Origin: JADJLQ01 sp034439915
Lineage (GTDB): Bacteria > Bacteroidota > Bacteroidia > Chitinophagales > Saprospiraceae
Direction of reading: 5' to 3'
Length of the DNA stretch: 28,073 nucleotides
Assembly (NCBI GenBank): GCA_034439915.1
Contig: JAWXBI010000007.1
Location: forward strand, 1-28,073
The translations under genes were made by a program, and so were the position numbers. Below are positions 7,264 to 16,094 of this stretch, in pieces. Position 1 is the first letter of the stretch, and each line of letters opens with the position of its first letter. The notes beneath the pieces were generated by a model. That model searched no databases. It saw only the letters and a list, made by a program, of their open reading frames with translations, and was not told the DNA's origin.

Positions 7264-8550
7264 ATGACTCCAGGGAATAAAACGGAACGAAGGGAATTCA
7301 TTAAACAAAGTGCCTATGCGTCCTTAGGGCTTCTCATGCTTCCTGGCAAGAAAAAAGCCGCCCCAAGTGACCGGGTGAGGGTGGCCCATATTGGCCTTGG
7401 GGGCATGGGGTTAAACCACCTTAAATGGTTTCAGGCCCTGCCGGAAGCGGAGATCGTCGCCTTGTGTGACCTGGATCAATCGCACCTCGCTGAAGCCCAT
7501 AAAACACTGCTCAACCTGCAGCCCGATTCAAAACCCGATACCTATAATGACTTCAGGAAATTACTGGAAAGAAAAGATATCGATGCGATCACCTGTGCTA
7601 CACCTGACCATTGGCATGCCCAGGTGGCTATCCTGGCTTTTGAGGCTGGTAAGGATGTTTATGGAGAAAAACCCCTTTCGTATAATATTAGGGAGGGGCA
7701 GAAAATGTTGAAGTCATTGAATAAACACGATCGTATTTTTCAGTTGGGCACCCAGATCCATGCCGGCGAAAATTATCATCGGGTGACCGAGATAATTCAA
7801 TCCGGTAAGTTGGGTAAAATTCATACAGTCAGGATGTGGAAGACCGGTGAACCTCCAATCCTAAACGCTGCTCAGGTTCAGGACCCTCCGGTACACCTTA
7901 ATTGGGATTATTGGTTGGGTGGTGCCCCATATACGGGATATACTCCGGATCGCTGCCATTTTACTTATCGTTACTTTCTCGATTATTCCGGGGGTATATA
8001 TCAGGACTTCTGGTGCCATATCGCCGATATTGTCTGGTGGTCCCTTCAACCCAAAGGGTTAAAATCTATTGTATCCCGCGGAGAAAAATCAGGCGGAGTG
8101 GGGGATACCCCCAGATGGCTTGAGGTAGATTATGAATTCGACCAATTAAAAATTTATTGGACTTCCGTTCCTCCGGCCGTCCAGGGTGCAGCGGGCAAAC
8201 ATATCGGTGCTTATTTTGAAGGTGAGCATGGCACACTTTTATGTGATTATACGACCCGGGAAATTACGATCAACGGGCAGGTGATGAAGGACCTGGAAGA
8301 AGTACCGAAGTCTATTGAACGGTCCAAAGGTCATCAGCAAAATTTTCTGGATGCCGTAAAATCAAGAAAACAACCTCAATCCAATCTAGCCTATGCCCGG
8401 GAAATGACCTTGCCCATGCACCTGGGCCTTATCTCCTGGCGGCTGGGGAGGAAGTTGGAATGGAATTCTAAAAAGGAAAAGTGTATGCAAGATTCCGAGG
8501 CAAATGCACTGTTAAAAAGGAAAAACAGGAAACCCTGGAATTGGACTTAA
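7264..8550 (+). CDS. Gfo/Idh/MocA-family oxidoreductase with Tat-like leader
   Basis: A 428-residue NAD(P)-dependent oxidoreductase. Residues 9-26 (RREFIKQSAYASLGLLML) form a twin-arginine-type leader common in Bacteroidota members of this family, so the mature enzyme is probably periplasmic. The Rossmann domain begins near residue 39 with the GLGGMG fingerprint, and the EKP motif of the family lies in VYGEKPLSY. The C-terminal alpha/beta domain (about 155-400) carries DYSGGIYQDFWCHIAD, where the conserved Asp and His of the substrate site occur. Substrates of the family are sugars, inositols or glycosides; the actual one cannot be read from sequence. It is not in an obvious sugar-use operon: pyrG is upstream and a convergent gene is downstream. 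A strong hairpin covers its ribosome binding region. Confidence 0.88.
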   Translation: MTPGNKTERREFIKQSAYASLGLLMLPGKKKAAPSDRVRVAHIGLGGMGLNHLKWFQALPEAEIVALCDLDQSHLAEAHKTLLNLQPDSKPDTYNDFRKLLERKDIDAITCATPDHWHAQVAILAFEAGKDVYGEKPLSYNIREGQKMLKSLNKHDRIFQLGTQIHAGENYHRVTEIIQSGKLGKIHTVRMWKTGEPPILNAAQVQDPPVHLNWDYWLGGAPYTGYTPDRCHFTYRYFLDYSGGIYQDFWCHIADIVWWSLQPKGLKSIVSRGEKSGGVGDTPRWLEVDYEFDQLKIYWTSVPPAVQGAAGKHIGAYFEGEHGTLLCDYTTREITINGQVMKDLEEVPKSIERSKGHQQNFLDAVKSRKQPQSNLAYAREMTLPMHLGLISWRLGRKLEWNSKKEKCMQDSEANALLKRKNRKPWNWT

Positions 8551-8567
8551 AATCGGGCTAATAAAAA

Positions 8568-8598
8568 AAGCCTGTCGCAAGGGGTTCACGACAGGCTT
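8568..8598 (-). terminator. Rho-independent terminator of the coiled-coil gene
   Basis: Stem AAGCCTGTCG/CGACAGGCTT (8568-8577 with 8589-8598) with an 11-nt loop. Read on the minus strand, the stem is followed by an unbroken run of T from the A-tract at 8563-8569. It lies 36 bp past the minus-strand stop at 8635 and also separates it from the convergent oxidoreductase gene. Confidence 0.88.
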
Positions 8599-8634
8599 AA
8601 CCATTAAAAAATGCTATGAAAAAGTTTCTCTACT

Positions 8635-9633
8635 TTATTTAAGTTCGAAAGAAGTAGTTCCGGACAGGTAGCCTTTATTATATACTTCCACAGTATATTT
8701 TCCATTTTGAAACGGGATATTAGGCTGCCAGTTCATGCAGGTGTTTTGTTGTTTGTTTTCGTATTTTACTCCTTTAAGGGAAGTGTATTTAATTTCTTCG
8801 TTGTTGGATTGGTTGATCAATACACCTGAACCTAGATTTTCCAACGCCTGAGTTTCACCGGTAGGATTGATAATTCTAACATAGAATTGTTCAACGCCAG
8901 TTTCAGCTACGATATTCTCGGCTACATCAAAACAGATACGGAGGCCGTCGATGCTTTTTGCCTGTTTGCGATCAACTTCTTTGCCACTGCTTTTAATCCG
9001 GTAACCATTGACATCAATGTTGTTAACTTTAACGACCGAAGCAATGTTTACTTTTTTAGACAATGTCGTATTTTCGCTCGTCAGTTTTTCTTTTTCACTG
9101 ACCAGCACCGTTTTGGCTTCAGTCAACGCTTCGTTCATTTTTTTCTGTTCTTCGAGTGTATAGGTCAGTGTCTTTTTTTCTTCTGTAAGCGTGGTGTTGT
9201 TGGTGGCCAGGGTGGCGTTTTCATCTTTTAATTTGGTGATTTCAGCCAGGTAACCATCTACCTGGGTACGAAGGTTAGCCATTTCTTTTCTGGCATTAAC
9301 CAGGTTTTTGGAATCTCCCAGCATACGGGCGATTTTGTCTTTTTGTGTTTTTAACTCGGCTTTCTGAGTTTCGATCAGGTCATTCAGTGATTTATTGTCG
9401 GTACGTTGTTTCTCGAGATCTTGTAATGCTTCATAATATTGTTTCTCGAGTTCGGCTTTGAGACGTTCTGATTCAGTCAGTTTCGTTTCGGTATTTACAA
9501 TGATTTCCTGTTGTTTTTGCTTATTAAAAAACAAATAAGCATTGGCACCTACAGATGCAATCAACAAACCAATAATAATAGGTAGGGAGTTGCTCTTTTT
9601 AGTGGTGTTGCTGTTTGAATTGTACTCTGACAT
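8635..9633 (-). CDS. Membrane-anchored coiled-coil protein of unknown function
   Basis: 332 residues. A short Ser/Asn-rich N-terminus is followed by one hydrophobic segment (about 17-36, LPIIIGLLIASVGANAYLFF), then a long coiled coil (about 40-190) rich in Glu/Lys/Leu and low in Pro/Gly, then a compact domain (about 195-332) with predicted beta character (VNNIDVNGYRIKSSGK, LRICFDVAENIV, GKYTVEVYNKGYL). The layout suggests an inner-membrane anchor with a periplasmic or cytosolic spacer and a ligand or protein-binding tip. I do not recognise a characterised family; database labels such as Smc-like would only reflect the coiled coil. It has its own -7 element (9668-9675) and terminator, so it is monocistronic. 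Start: ATG at 9631-9633. Confidence 0.8.
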   Translation of the reverse strand: MSEYNSNSNTTKKSNSLPIIIGLLIASVGANAYLFFNKQKQQEIIVNTETKLTESERLKAELEKQYYEALQDLEKQRTDNKSLNDLIETQKAELKTQKDKIARMLGDSKNLVNARKEMANLRTQVDGYLAEITKLKDENATLATNNTTLTEEKKTLTYTLEEQKKMNEALTEAKTVLVSEKEKLTSENTTLSKKVNIASVVKVNNIDVNGYRIKSSGKEVDRKQAKSIDGLRICFDVAENIVAETGVEQFYVRIINPTGETQALENLGSGVLINQSNNEEIKYTSLKGVKYENKQQNTCMNWQPNIPFQNGKYTVEVYNKGYLSGTTSFELK

Positions 9634-9945
9634 AGTTTTTTGTTTTTAGATTTGATTTTAATTTTTACAAAGTTATGCTCTATTAACGCAGGTTTAAGAC
9701 TCAAATAGTATTACAAACTGTAAAAATTATTAAATGGCTTGTTAACACTTCTTCGCCATATTATAATGAAATTGAGCTGATTGCAATTCATTATCATAAA
9801 ACAAGCAACAAGTAAAAATCTTCCTGCACGCTCAATTTATACTTATAGATCCTTTTCATCGGGTGGCCCGCTTCGGGACCAAATGGCAGGTATTTAATTG
9901 ACATTTATCCTGGATTTTAGTCATTTTTGCCAATAATTTGTGTTG
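9634..9945. other. Divergent intergenic region
   Basis: About 310 bp, AT-rich, between two divergent genes. It holds the minus-strand -7 word at 9668-9675 and a small hairpin GGTggCCCG-CTT-CGGGACC (9862-9880) of unknown role. Nothing else recognisable was seen; no exact TAnnTTTG precedes the plus-strand gene. Confidence 0.5.
9668..9675 (-). promoter_or_regulatory. Bacteroidota -7 element for the coiled-coil gene
   Basis: Reads TAACTTTG on the minus strand, an exact TAnnTTTG, 35 nt before the ATG at 9633. A TTTG (9702-9705) lies 26 bp upstream, slightly further than the usual spacing for a -33 element. Confidence 0.5.
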
Positions 9946-10686
9946 ATGGAAAATACCAAACCCCTGGATATTTTATTTTTTGATATCGAGACGGTGTCCA
10001 GTCATGCGGGATTCAAAGAACTCCCTGATCATATCCGTGATCTCTGGAGGATAAAGGCCAACGCGTTCACCAGGTCCTATGAAGAACCAATGTCGGATGA
10101 GGAAGTCAATGCTTTTTTTGAAAAGAAAGCGGCCATCTTTGCAGAGTTTGGAAAAGTCATTTGTATTTCCGTGGCCAGGTTTAATTATGACGATCATGGC
10201 CAACTAAAACTTAAAATAAAATCATTTTCAGGCCACGATGAAAAAGCCGTCCTGATTGATTTTGCCCAGATGTTGGAAAAACGATTCAATAAGGACGAAC
10301 ACCGTATCTGTGGTCATAATATCAAAGAATTTGATATACCGTATTTGTGCAGAAGGATGATGATCCACCAGGTGCCTTTTCCAAGGATTCTCAATCTAAG
10401 CGGTAAAAAACCGTGGGAAAATGCACATATCGATACTATGCAGTATTGGAAATTCGGCGATGTTAAACATTACACTTCACTCAATCTTCTTGCCGCCATC
10501 CTGGGGATCACCAGCCCCAAAGACGATATAGACGGCAGCAAGGTGGGAGAGGTCTATTGGAAAGAAAATAATCTGGACCGCATCGTCGAATATTGTCAAA
10601 AAGATGCTATTACCGTCGCCCAGTTGTATTTATATTTTAACCGCCGTCCTTTAATGACACCCGATCGAATCGAAGTATCCAAATGA
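9946..10686 (+). CDS. Predicted 3'-5' exonuclease, PolB-exonuclease-like (DEDDy)
   Basis: A 246-residue protein of the DNA polymerase B exonuclease-like family (exo2 type) without a polymerase domain. The four metal-binding acids are visible: Asp13 and Glu15 in FFDIET, the Asp of GHNIKEFDIPYL, and the Asp of YCQKDA, whose Tyr four residues before marks the DEDDy subclass. It should degrade single strands from the 3' end; its physiological substrate is not known. I start at ATG 9946; upstream in-frame GTG (9940) and TTG are possible. The stop overlaps the rpe start in ATGA (10683-10686), so the two are translationally coupled, although no functional link between them is evident. Confidence 0.85.
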   Translation: MENTKPLDILFFDIETVSSHAGFKELPDHIRDLWRIKANAFTRSYEEPMSDEEVNAFFEKKAAIFAEFGKVICISVARFNYDDHGQLKLKIKSFSGHDEKAVLIDFAQMLEKRFNKDEHRICGHNIKEFDIPYLCRRMMIHQVPFPRILNLSGKKPWENAHIDTMQYWKFGDVKHYTSLNLLAAILGITSPKDDIDGSKVGEVYWKENNLDRIVEYCQKDAITVAQLYLYFNRRPLMTPDRIEVSK

Positions 10687-11360
10687 GCAACCAACCGATT
10701 ATTTCCCCCTCGATACTCAACACCGATTTTAGTTTGTTGGGCCAAACCATCGACCTGCTGAATCAAAGTGAAGCAGACTGGATTCACCTGGACATCATGG
10801 ATGGTCGTTTTGTACCCAATATCTCCTTTGGTATCCCGGTGGTCAAAAGTATAAAAAGGAGAACGGCCAAACCATTGGACGTACATTTAATGATCGAACA
10901 TCCGGAACTTCATCTGGAAGCATTCCGGGAGGCAGGTGCCGATATCCTGACCGTCCATTATGAAACCTGTCCCCACCTGCACCGGACTATAGAACAAATT
11001 CATCTGCTGGGGGCCAAAGCCGGAGTAGCCATCAATCCGCATACTCCGGTTGAAGTATTAAAAGACATACTTGAACACCTGGAACTAATCTTGATCATGT
11101 CCGTCAATCCCGGTTTTGGGGGACAGCAGTTTATTTATCAATCCATTCCAAAAGTCAGGCGACTGAAAACCATGTTGATGGAGGAAAATGTATCCCCCAT
11201 CATTGAAATAGATGGTGGGATTGGCTTGCAGAACGCCGAAGCAGTAATCAAAGCCGGGGTAGATGCCCTGGTGGCCGGCAATGCAATATTCAGTGACAAA
11301 GACCCAGGTGCTGTCATTAGTCGCCTTAAAGACATTAGTAAAAGCACCACCTACGTTTAA
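10683..11360 (+). CDS. rpe: Ribulose-phosphate 3-epimerase
   Basis: A 225-residue TIM-barrel enzyme interconverting ribulose 5-phosphate and xylulose 5-phosphate in the pentose phosphate pathway. Family signatures occur in order: ISPSILNTDF near the N-terminus, HLDIMDGRFVPN with the metal-binding His and catalytic Asp, VHLMIEHPE, MSVNPGFGGQ, and EIDGGI with the second catalytic Asp. Length is typical. The start overlaps the preceding stop by four bases and the TonB receptor gene starts nine bases after its stop, so it is the middle gene of an apparent operon. Confidence 0.95.
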   Translation: MSNQPIISPSILNTDFSLLGQTIDLLNQSEADWIHLDIMDGRFVPNISFGIPVVKSIKRRTAKPLDVHLMIEHPELHLEAFREAGADILTVHYETCPHLHRTIEQIHLLGAKAGVAINPHTPVEVLKDILEHLELILIMSVNPGFGGQQFIYQSIPKVRRLKTMLMEENVSPIIEIDGGIGLQNAEAVIKAGVDALVAGNAIFSDKDPGAVISRLKDISKSTTYV

Positions 11361-11368
11361 ATACAGTT

Positions 11369-13897
11369 ATGGTAAGGACATTTTGTAGTATTCTGCTTCT
11401 GTTTATTAGTGGAATCCAACTCCAGGCTCAAAACACCATTAAACTAACTGGCCTGGTCTCCGATATGGAAACCGGAAAACCCATAGATGTGGCCACCGTT
11501 TTTATCCGGTCCTTAAGCCTGTCTACAGAATCCGATGAACAGGGTTTTTATACCCTGACGGCACCTTCAGGACAGTCGTTGATCCTGGAAGTGAGCAGGC
11601 TGGGTTATAAAGGGGCTTCGTATCCGCTCAGCCCGCTTGATCCTGGCGCGATATTAAAAATTGATTTTAACCTGGTCCTTGAAACTTCAGGACTGGAAGT
11701 CATCATAAGGGAGAGTATCGTCCGAAACAATGGAATGATCAGGGAAAAACTAGAAAATCTGAAACTGATCCCCTCCACGACTGGAAATTTTGAAAGTATA
11801 TTGCCCCATATAGCCCTGGGCACTTCCAGCGGAACGGGTGGAGAACTGAGTAGTCAATATAATGTACGGGGGGGCAATTACGACGAAAATCTGGTCTTTG
11901 TAAATGATTTTGAAGTATACCGGCCTCAATTGGTGCGCAGCGGCCAACAGGAAGGGCTCACCTTTCCGAATGTGGACCTCATCCGTGATCTATCTTTTTC
12001 TTCCGGAGGGTTTGAGGCGAGGTATGGGGATAAATTGTCTTCAGTCCTGGACATACATTACCGGCGCCCGGATTCACTGAGAGGGTCAGTCAGTATGAGT
12101 TTATTGGGTGCTTCAGCCCATATCGAAGGCAGCCAGAAGGTCGGGTCCAATCCATACAAACGATTTACTTATCTCGTCGGTGCCCGGTATAAAACCAACC
12201 GCTATCTTTTAAACTCTTTACAACTGGAAGGGGAATACGTACCGGATTTTGCAGATATACAGACCTACCTGACCTATGATATCCATAAAAACTGGCAATT
12301 GGGTGCCATTGGCAATTATAACACTTCAGCCTTCCGTTTTGTGCCCCTATCCAGAAGTACGGCTACGGGATTGATTGATTTTTCCTTGAGGCTCAGTGCC
12401 AATTTCCAGGGACAGGAAGTGGATAATTTTAAAACGGGTATGGGAGGACTTTCCCTCACCTATATACCGGAGCGGAAAAAAAATCCGCTTTTTATCAAAT
12501 TTCTGGGCAGTGCTTACCAAAGCCTGGAACGAGAAACATTCGATATACTCAGTGATTATAGGCTTGCCCTGATTGAGACCGGTCTGGGCTCTGAAAATCA
12601 GGGTAAAGAATTAGCATTAATAGGAGATGGGGTGCAACATACCTATGCCCGTAATTTATTATACCTGCAGGTTAAAAACCTGGAAATTAAAGGTGGATAC
12701 GAATATCAGGCCGGGTCCAATAATGAAAAAACTCATTTTTTTCAGTGGGGCATCAAAGCCCAGCTGGAGGATATAATGGATCGTATCAATGATTGGGAAA
12801 GACTGGACTCCGCCTTGTATTCCCTGCCCCATACCGAAAAGGATATTGTCCTTAAGAATGTGATTAAAACCAGGAATGAATTGAATTCACAACGATTTTC
12901 AGGTTATTTCCAGGATGAATATACTGTGCAGAAACCCGGGCTGGGTGAGTTGAGAATTTCAGGCGGAGTAAGGATGTCTTACTGGTCCCTCAATCGGGAA
13001 TTTTATTTTAATCCCAGAGCCCAGGTTTTATATAAACCGGCGAAATGGGACAAGGATATCACCCTACGCCTGGCGGGGGGGCTGTATTATCAGCCTCCGT
13101 TTTACAGGGAAATGAGGGCGCCGGACGGTATAGTCAATACAAATTTGCAATCTCAGAAATCAGCCCATTTATTGGCCGGCATGACCTGGGATTTTACCCG
13201 GGGAAAAAAGCAACAAGTGCCGTATCGGTTGATCAGTGAGGTTTATTATAAAAAGTTGTGGGATCAGGTGATTTACGATATAGACAATGTACGCATCCGG
13301 TATTCCGGCAAAAATGAAGCTTCAGGATATATTACCGGACTGGATTTGAGGCTCAATGGCGAGTTTGTCCCGGGGGCGGAGTCCTGGTTCAATATTTCCT
13401 TTTTGAGGGCCAGGGAAGCAATAACAGGGTTGCAACATCAGAGAAGGGATAAAGGCCAGGCTGAAGGGATGGATGTAAAAGATGTGCCACGGCCAACCAA
13501 TCAATTTATGACCTTCTCTACTTTTTTTCAGGATTATTTGCCCAATAATGAAAATTTAAAGGTCAATTTAAACGTCACCATCGGAACCGGTCAACCTTTT
13601 GGAATACCAGGCAATAACAGAGTGTACCGAAATACCTACCGGTACCCTGCTTATCACCGGGTAGATTTGGGTTTTTCCTATCTGATATGGGACCGAAGCT
13701 GGGCGTCGCGCAGGAGCCGGCATTTGTTGCGGTTTGCTGAAAGTTCATGGATCAGTGTGGAAATATTTAATTTGATGAAAGTGCAGAATGTTGCCTCCAA
13801 TACCTGGTTTAAATCGATTTATAATGTGCAGTATTCAATACCTAATTACCTGACATCCAGGAGAATAAACTTAAAATTTAGAATGAGCTTTCATTAG
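11369..13897 (+). CDS. TonB-dependent outer-membrane receptor
   Basis: 842 residues. A signal peptide (1-20, ending IQLQAQ) is followed by a carboxypeptidase-like regulatory domain (about 24-105, IKLTGLVSDMETGKPI to SRLGYKG), a plug domain (about 125-235, with SQYNVRGGNYDENLVFVND and FEARYGDKLSSVLDI), and a long beta-barrel of alternating aromatic strands ending INLKFRMSFH. It should sit in the outer membrane and import an unknown ligand using TonB energy. There is no SusD-like partner beside it, so it is not a SusCD pair. It is the last gene of an operon with the exonuclease and rpe; the association gives no clear substrate. At 842 residues it is in the usual size range. Confidence 0.92.
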   Translation: MVRTFCSILLLFISGIQLQAQNTIKLTGLVSDMETGKPIDVATVFIRSLSLSTESDEQGFYTLTAPSGQSLILEVSRLGYKGASYPLSPLDPGAILKIDFNLVLETSGLEVIIRESIVRNNGMIREKLENLKLIPSTTGNFESILPHIALGTSSGTGGELSSQYNVRGGNYDENLVFVNDFEVYRPQLVRSGQQEGLTFPNVDLIRDLSFSSGGFEARYGDKLSSVLDIHYRRPDSLRGSVSMSLLGASAHIEGSQKVGSNPYKRFTYLVGARYKTNRYLLNSLQLEGEYVPDFADIQTYLTYDIHKNWQLGAIGNYNTSAFRFVPLSRSTATGLIDFSLRLSANFQGQEVDNFKTGMGGLSLTYIPERKKNPLFIKFLGSAYQSLERETFDILSDYRLALIETGLGSENQGKELALIGDGVQHTYARNLLYLQVKNLEIKGGYEYQAGSNNEKTHFFQWGIKAQLEDIMDRINDWERLDSALYSLPHTEKDIVLKNVIKTRNELNSQRFSGYFQDEYTVQKPGLGELRISGGVRMSYWSLNREFYFNPRAQVLYKPAKWDKDITLRLAGGLYYQPPFYREMRAPDGIVNTNLQSQKSAHLLAGMTWDFTRGKKQQVPYRLISEVYYKKLWDQVIYDIDNVRIRYSGKNEASGYITGLDLRLNGEFVPGAESWFNISFLRAREAITGLQHQRRDKGQAEGMDVKDVPRPTNQFMTFSTFFQDYLPNNENLKVNLNVTIGTGQPFGIPGNNRVYRNTYRYPAYHRVDLGFSYLIWDRSWASRRSRHLLRFAESSWISVEIFNLMKVQNVASNTWFKSIYNVQYSIPNYLTSRRINLKFRMSFH

Positions 13898-13945
13898 GCA
13901 TATCAATAAATTGTGGTTCGTCAGTTAATATTCAAAATATTAGGT

Positions 13946-13953
13946 TACTTTTG
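13946..13953 (+). promoter_or_regulatory. Bacteroidota -7 element for rpsP
   Basis: Reads TACTTTTG, an exact TAnnTTTG, 41 nt before the rpsP ATG. A good -33 TTTG at the normal spacing was not found. Confidence 0.5.
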
Positions 13954-13994
13954 CATCCATTTTTTAACAAAAACTACTAAATGTTTATCATTTT

Positions 13995-14471
13995 ATGGCA
14001 GTTAAGATCAGATTACAGCGTCACGGCCGCAAAAAGAAGCCGTATTATCACATTGTGATTGCTGATGCGCGTTCACCCCGCGATGGCAAATTTATTGAAT
14101 TGATCGGAACCTATAACCCGATCACCAAACCAGCCACTATCGACCTGGACCGGGATAAAGCTTTGGATTGGATGACCAAAGGGGCGCAGCCTACTGATAC
14201 CGTCCGGAACATTCTTAAAGCCAAAGGGGTCATGTTTAAAAAGCACCTTTTAAGAGGGGTCAAGAAAGGGGCTATGACGTTGGACGCAGCTGAAGAGAAA
14301 TTCCTCGCTTTTGTCGCTTCAAAAGACAAAATCAACGCACAGGAAGTCATCAAAAGTGCAGCCGCAACCAAGGCTTTCCACGAACAGGTATTTGGCAAAG
14401 CTAAACCAGCAAAGGTCAAGGCTCAACCGGAATCAGCGGAGTCCGCCTCTGCGGATAATGCGCAGGAGTAA
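13995..14471 (+). CDS. rpsP: 30S ribosomal protein S16 with long C-terminal tail
   Basis: Residues 1 to about 85 are a standard S16 (MAVKIRLQRHGRKKKPYYHI, ADARSPRDGKFIELIGTYNP, ALDWMTKGAQPTDTVRNIL), an early-binding small-subunit protein that stabilises 16S rRNA helices. The E. coli protein ends near residue 82; here about 75 more residues follow, first helical and then a low-complexity Ala/Lys/Glu/Ser tail (PAKVKAQPESAESAS). Such tails are common in Bacteroidota S16. The usual downstream partner rimM is absent: a terminator and an unrelated gene follow. It has its own promoter (13946-13953). Confidence 0.96.
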   Translation: MAVKIRLQRHGRKKKPYYHIVIADARSPRDGKFIELIGTYNPITKPATIDLDRDKALDWMTKGAQPTDTVRNILKAKGVMFKKHLLRGVKKGAMTLDAAEEKFLAFVASKDKINAQEVIKSAAATKAFHEQVFGKAKPAKVKAQPESAESASADNAQE

Positions 14472-14506
14472 TCCCGCGTTAAATAACTATATATTGTATT
14501 TTTAAT

Positions 14507-14538
14507 CTGATAAAGCAGTTTTGGCTTTATCAGATTTT
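14507..14538 (+). terminator. Rho-independent terminator of rpsP
   Basis: Perfect 10-bp stem CTGATAAAGC/GCTTTATCAG (14507-14516 with 14524-14533), 7-nt loop, followed by ATTTT. It ends 21 bp before the next gene, so that gene must use read-through or a promoter close to its start. Confidence 0.85.
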
Positions 14539-14559
14539 ACATTTTAAAATTAACTATAG

Positions 14560-15945
14560 ATGGAAAAACTGGATCCTAACTATTTAGAAAACCTGCAGGG
14601 TATATGTCAACGAATCCAGGCTTCGGATGCATTACAGGCCTATCTTGAAGATGAAACAGAAGCTGGGTTCCAGGCACTCCGGGAGGAATTTGAACCGGAA
14701 ATTCACGCCTTGTATCTGGAGGTAGGAAGTAATAAACCCTTTCAGTTGCTGGACCTGGAACAAAAATTATTCGACGCTGAATTTGAAGGCTTATACCTTC
14801 CCAAAATATTGGGCTATACCACACTGCGCGGCGATGTCAACGAACAAGGAAAATACCGCAGACCCCAGGACCAATTTGGCCTCGCGGTACAAGCGCTCGC
14901 ACGAAGCAATAATTTTGAAATGCTAAAAAACAAAACAGGTCAGACGCTTCAGATCGGTTTTTCTTTGTCCAGCGATATCTGGGTTTCGAACCTGGTAGAC
15001 CATATTGAAAATAAAAGAAGTAAACAATATTTTGAGAACTTGCGCACCCATCTCCTGACGGATGAACAAGAACGCAAATCCAGCCTGGTAAAATATGGAA
15101 GACAGTTCGAAGGGGCTCCATATCATTCCGCTGAATTTCCACAAACCCCGGAGGATCTCAAAAGTCTTTACATCCCACTGAAAGATTTTTTATTGCACCG
15201 GATAAGCAGGTTTTCCAATAATACCAGTCTAAACCCTTACCTCATTGATCTGATCAAAAACGAAAAATTATACCACCTCAGTGAATTCTGGTCCATTATT
15301 TTTATCATCACCAATTTTTTCAGGCTGGAAGGAAATGAAAAGGAACTCTTGCAGCGGATCGTCAACGACAACCGTCGCAATTCTCCCGATTTCAGCGACC
15401 AGTATTTTAGTTTCCTGCATTCCATGCACCAGGCGGGAATGAAATTTGATGCCAATGTGGACCGCAATGCAGCAGAGATTCTTGATCCCAATATCCAGGA
15501 TGATGTCAAGCGTTATTTTGAATTGGCAGAGATTATTCATTCCAAAGGGTATATGCACGAAGACACCATAGAGGCCGTGCGTAACTTTTATGAATCCAAC
15601 GAAGGACTTTCTATTATCAATACCACCGTCCGCAATACGATTCTGAGTTATTTTAAGGGGTTATTACAAAACCTGAGTGAAACTGAATACCAGGATTATT
15701 TCGGCATGTCGAGAATTTTTAATACCTACATGAAAATCTTTGCCAACGAAAAATTTAATCAGGAAGTGCAGGCATTAAACCAGCAATTTATCCACAAACT
15801 GCTGAGCAAATTCAATGATAAAAGGGGCAAGGATTATCAGGAAATCAAAAAATTTGTCAGCTCACATTTTGCAGAACTGGAATACATGAAGGAAAAAGAT
15901 ATCAGTGAACTGTTCAAAACTAAAAGGAAAAAGTCAGTAGTTTAG
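14560..15945 (+). CDS. Hypothetical protein, 461 residues, mostly helical
   Basis: I do not recognise this protein. It has no signal peptide and no membrane segment, and is rich in Leu, Glu, Asn, Phe and Lys with few Gly or Pro, so an all-helical cytosolic fold is likely. No catalytic or nucleotide-binding motif is apparent; the central part (FWSIIFIITNFFRLEGNEKELLQRI) is amphipathic rather than transmembrane. The C-terminus is basic (KTKRKKSVV). It lies between the rpsP terminator and an EI24 membrane protein 150 bp downstream, with no obvious partner. Codon use and composition look like its neighbours. The ATG at 14560 is the first in frame after the terminator. Confidence 0.75.
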   Translation: MEKLDPNYLENLQGICQRIQASDALQAYLEDETEAGFQALREEFEPEIHALYLEVGSNKPFQLLDLEQKLFDAEFEGLYLPKILGYTTLRGDVNEQGKYRRPQDQFGLAVQALARSNNFEMLKNKTGQTLQIGFSLSSDIWVSNLVDHIENKRSKQYFENLRTHLLTDEQERKSSLVKYGRQFEGAPYHSAEFPQTPEDLKSLYIPLKDFLLHRISRFSNNTSLNPYLIDLIKNEKLYHLSEFWSIIFIITNFFRLEGNEKELLQRIVNDNRRNSPDFSDQYFSFLHSMHQAGMKFDANVDRNAAEILDPNIQDDVKRYFELAEIIHSKGYMHEDTIEAVRNFYESNEGLSIINTTVRNTILSYFKGLLQNLSETEYQDYFGMSRIFNTYMKIFANEKFNQEVQALNQQFIHKLLSKFNDKRGKDYQEIKKFVSSHFAELEYMKEKDISELFKTKRKKSVV

Positions 15946-16094
15946 GCAGATAACAGTCCTTTTATTTATCAAAGAATACGGATTTGACCGCTTAAAAAGC
16001 AAAACGGGCCTGATAAGTTCTGGTTAACCTAACCATTAGCATTTTATTAATAAAATTTCAAAACCAATTTGTCGGCTGAATCGTTCATTACTAT

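Noticed and set aside
11369..13897. SusC-type polysaccharide utilisation receptor
   Set aside because: No SusD-like gene follows and the protein is shorter than typical SusC proteins.
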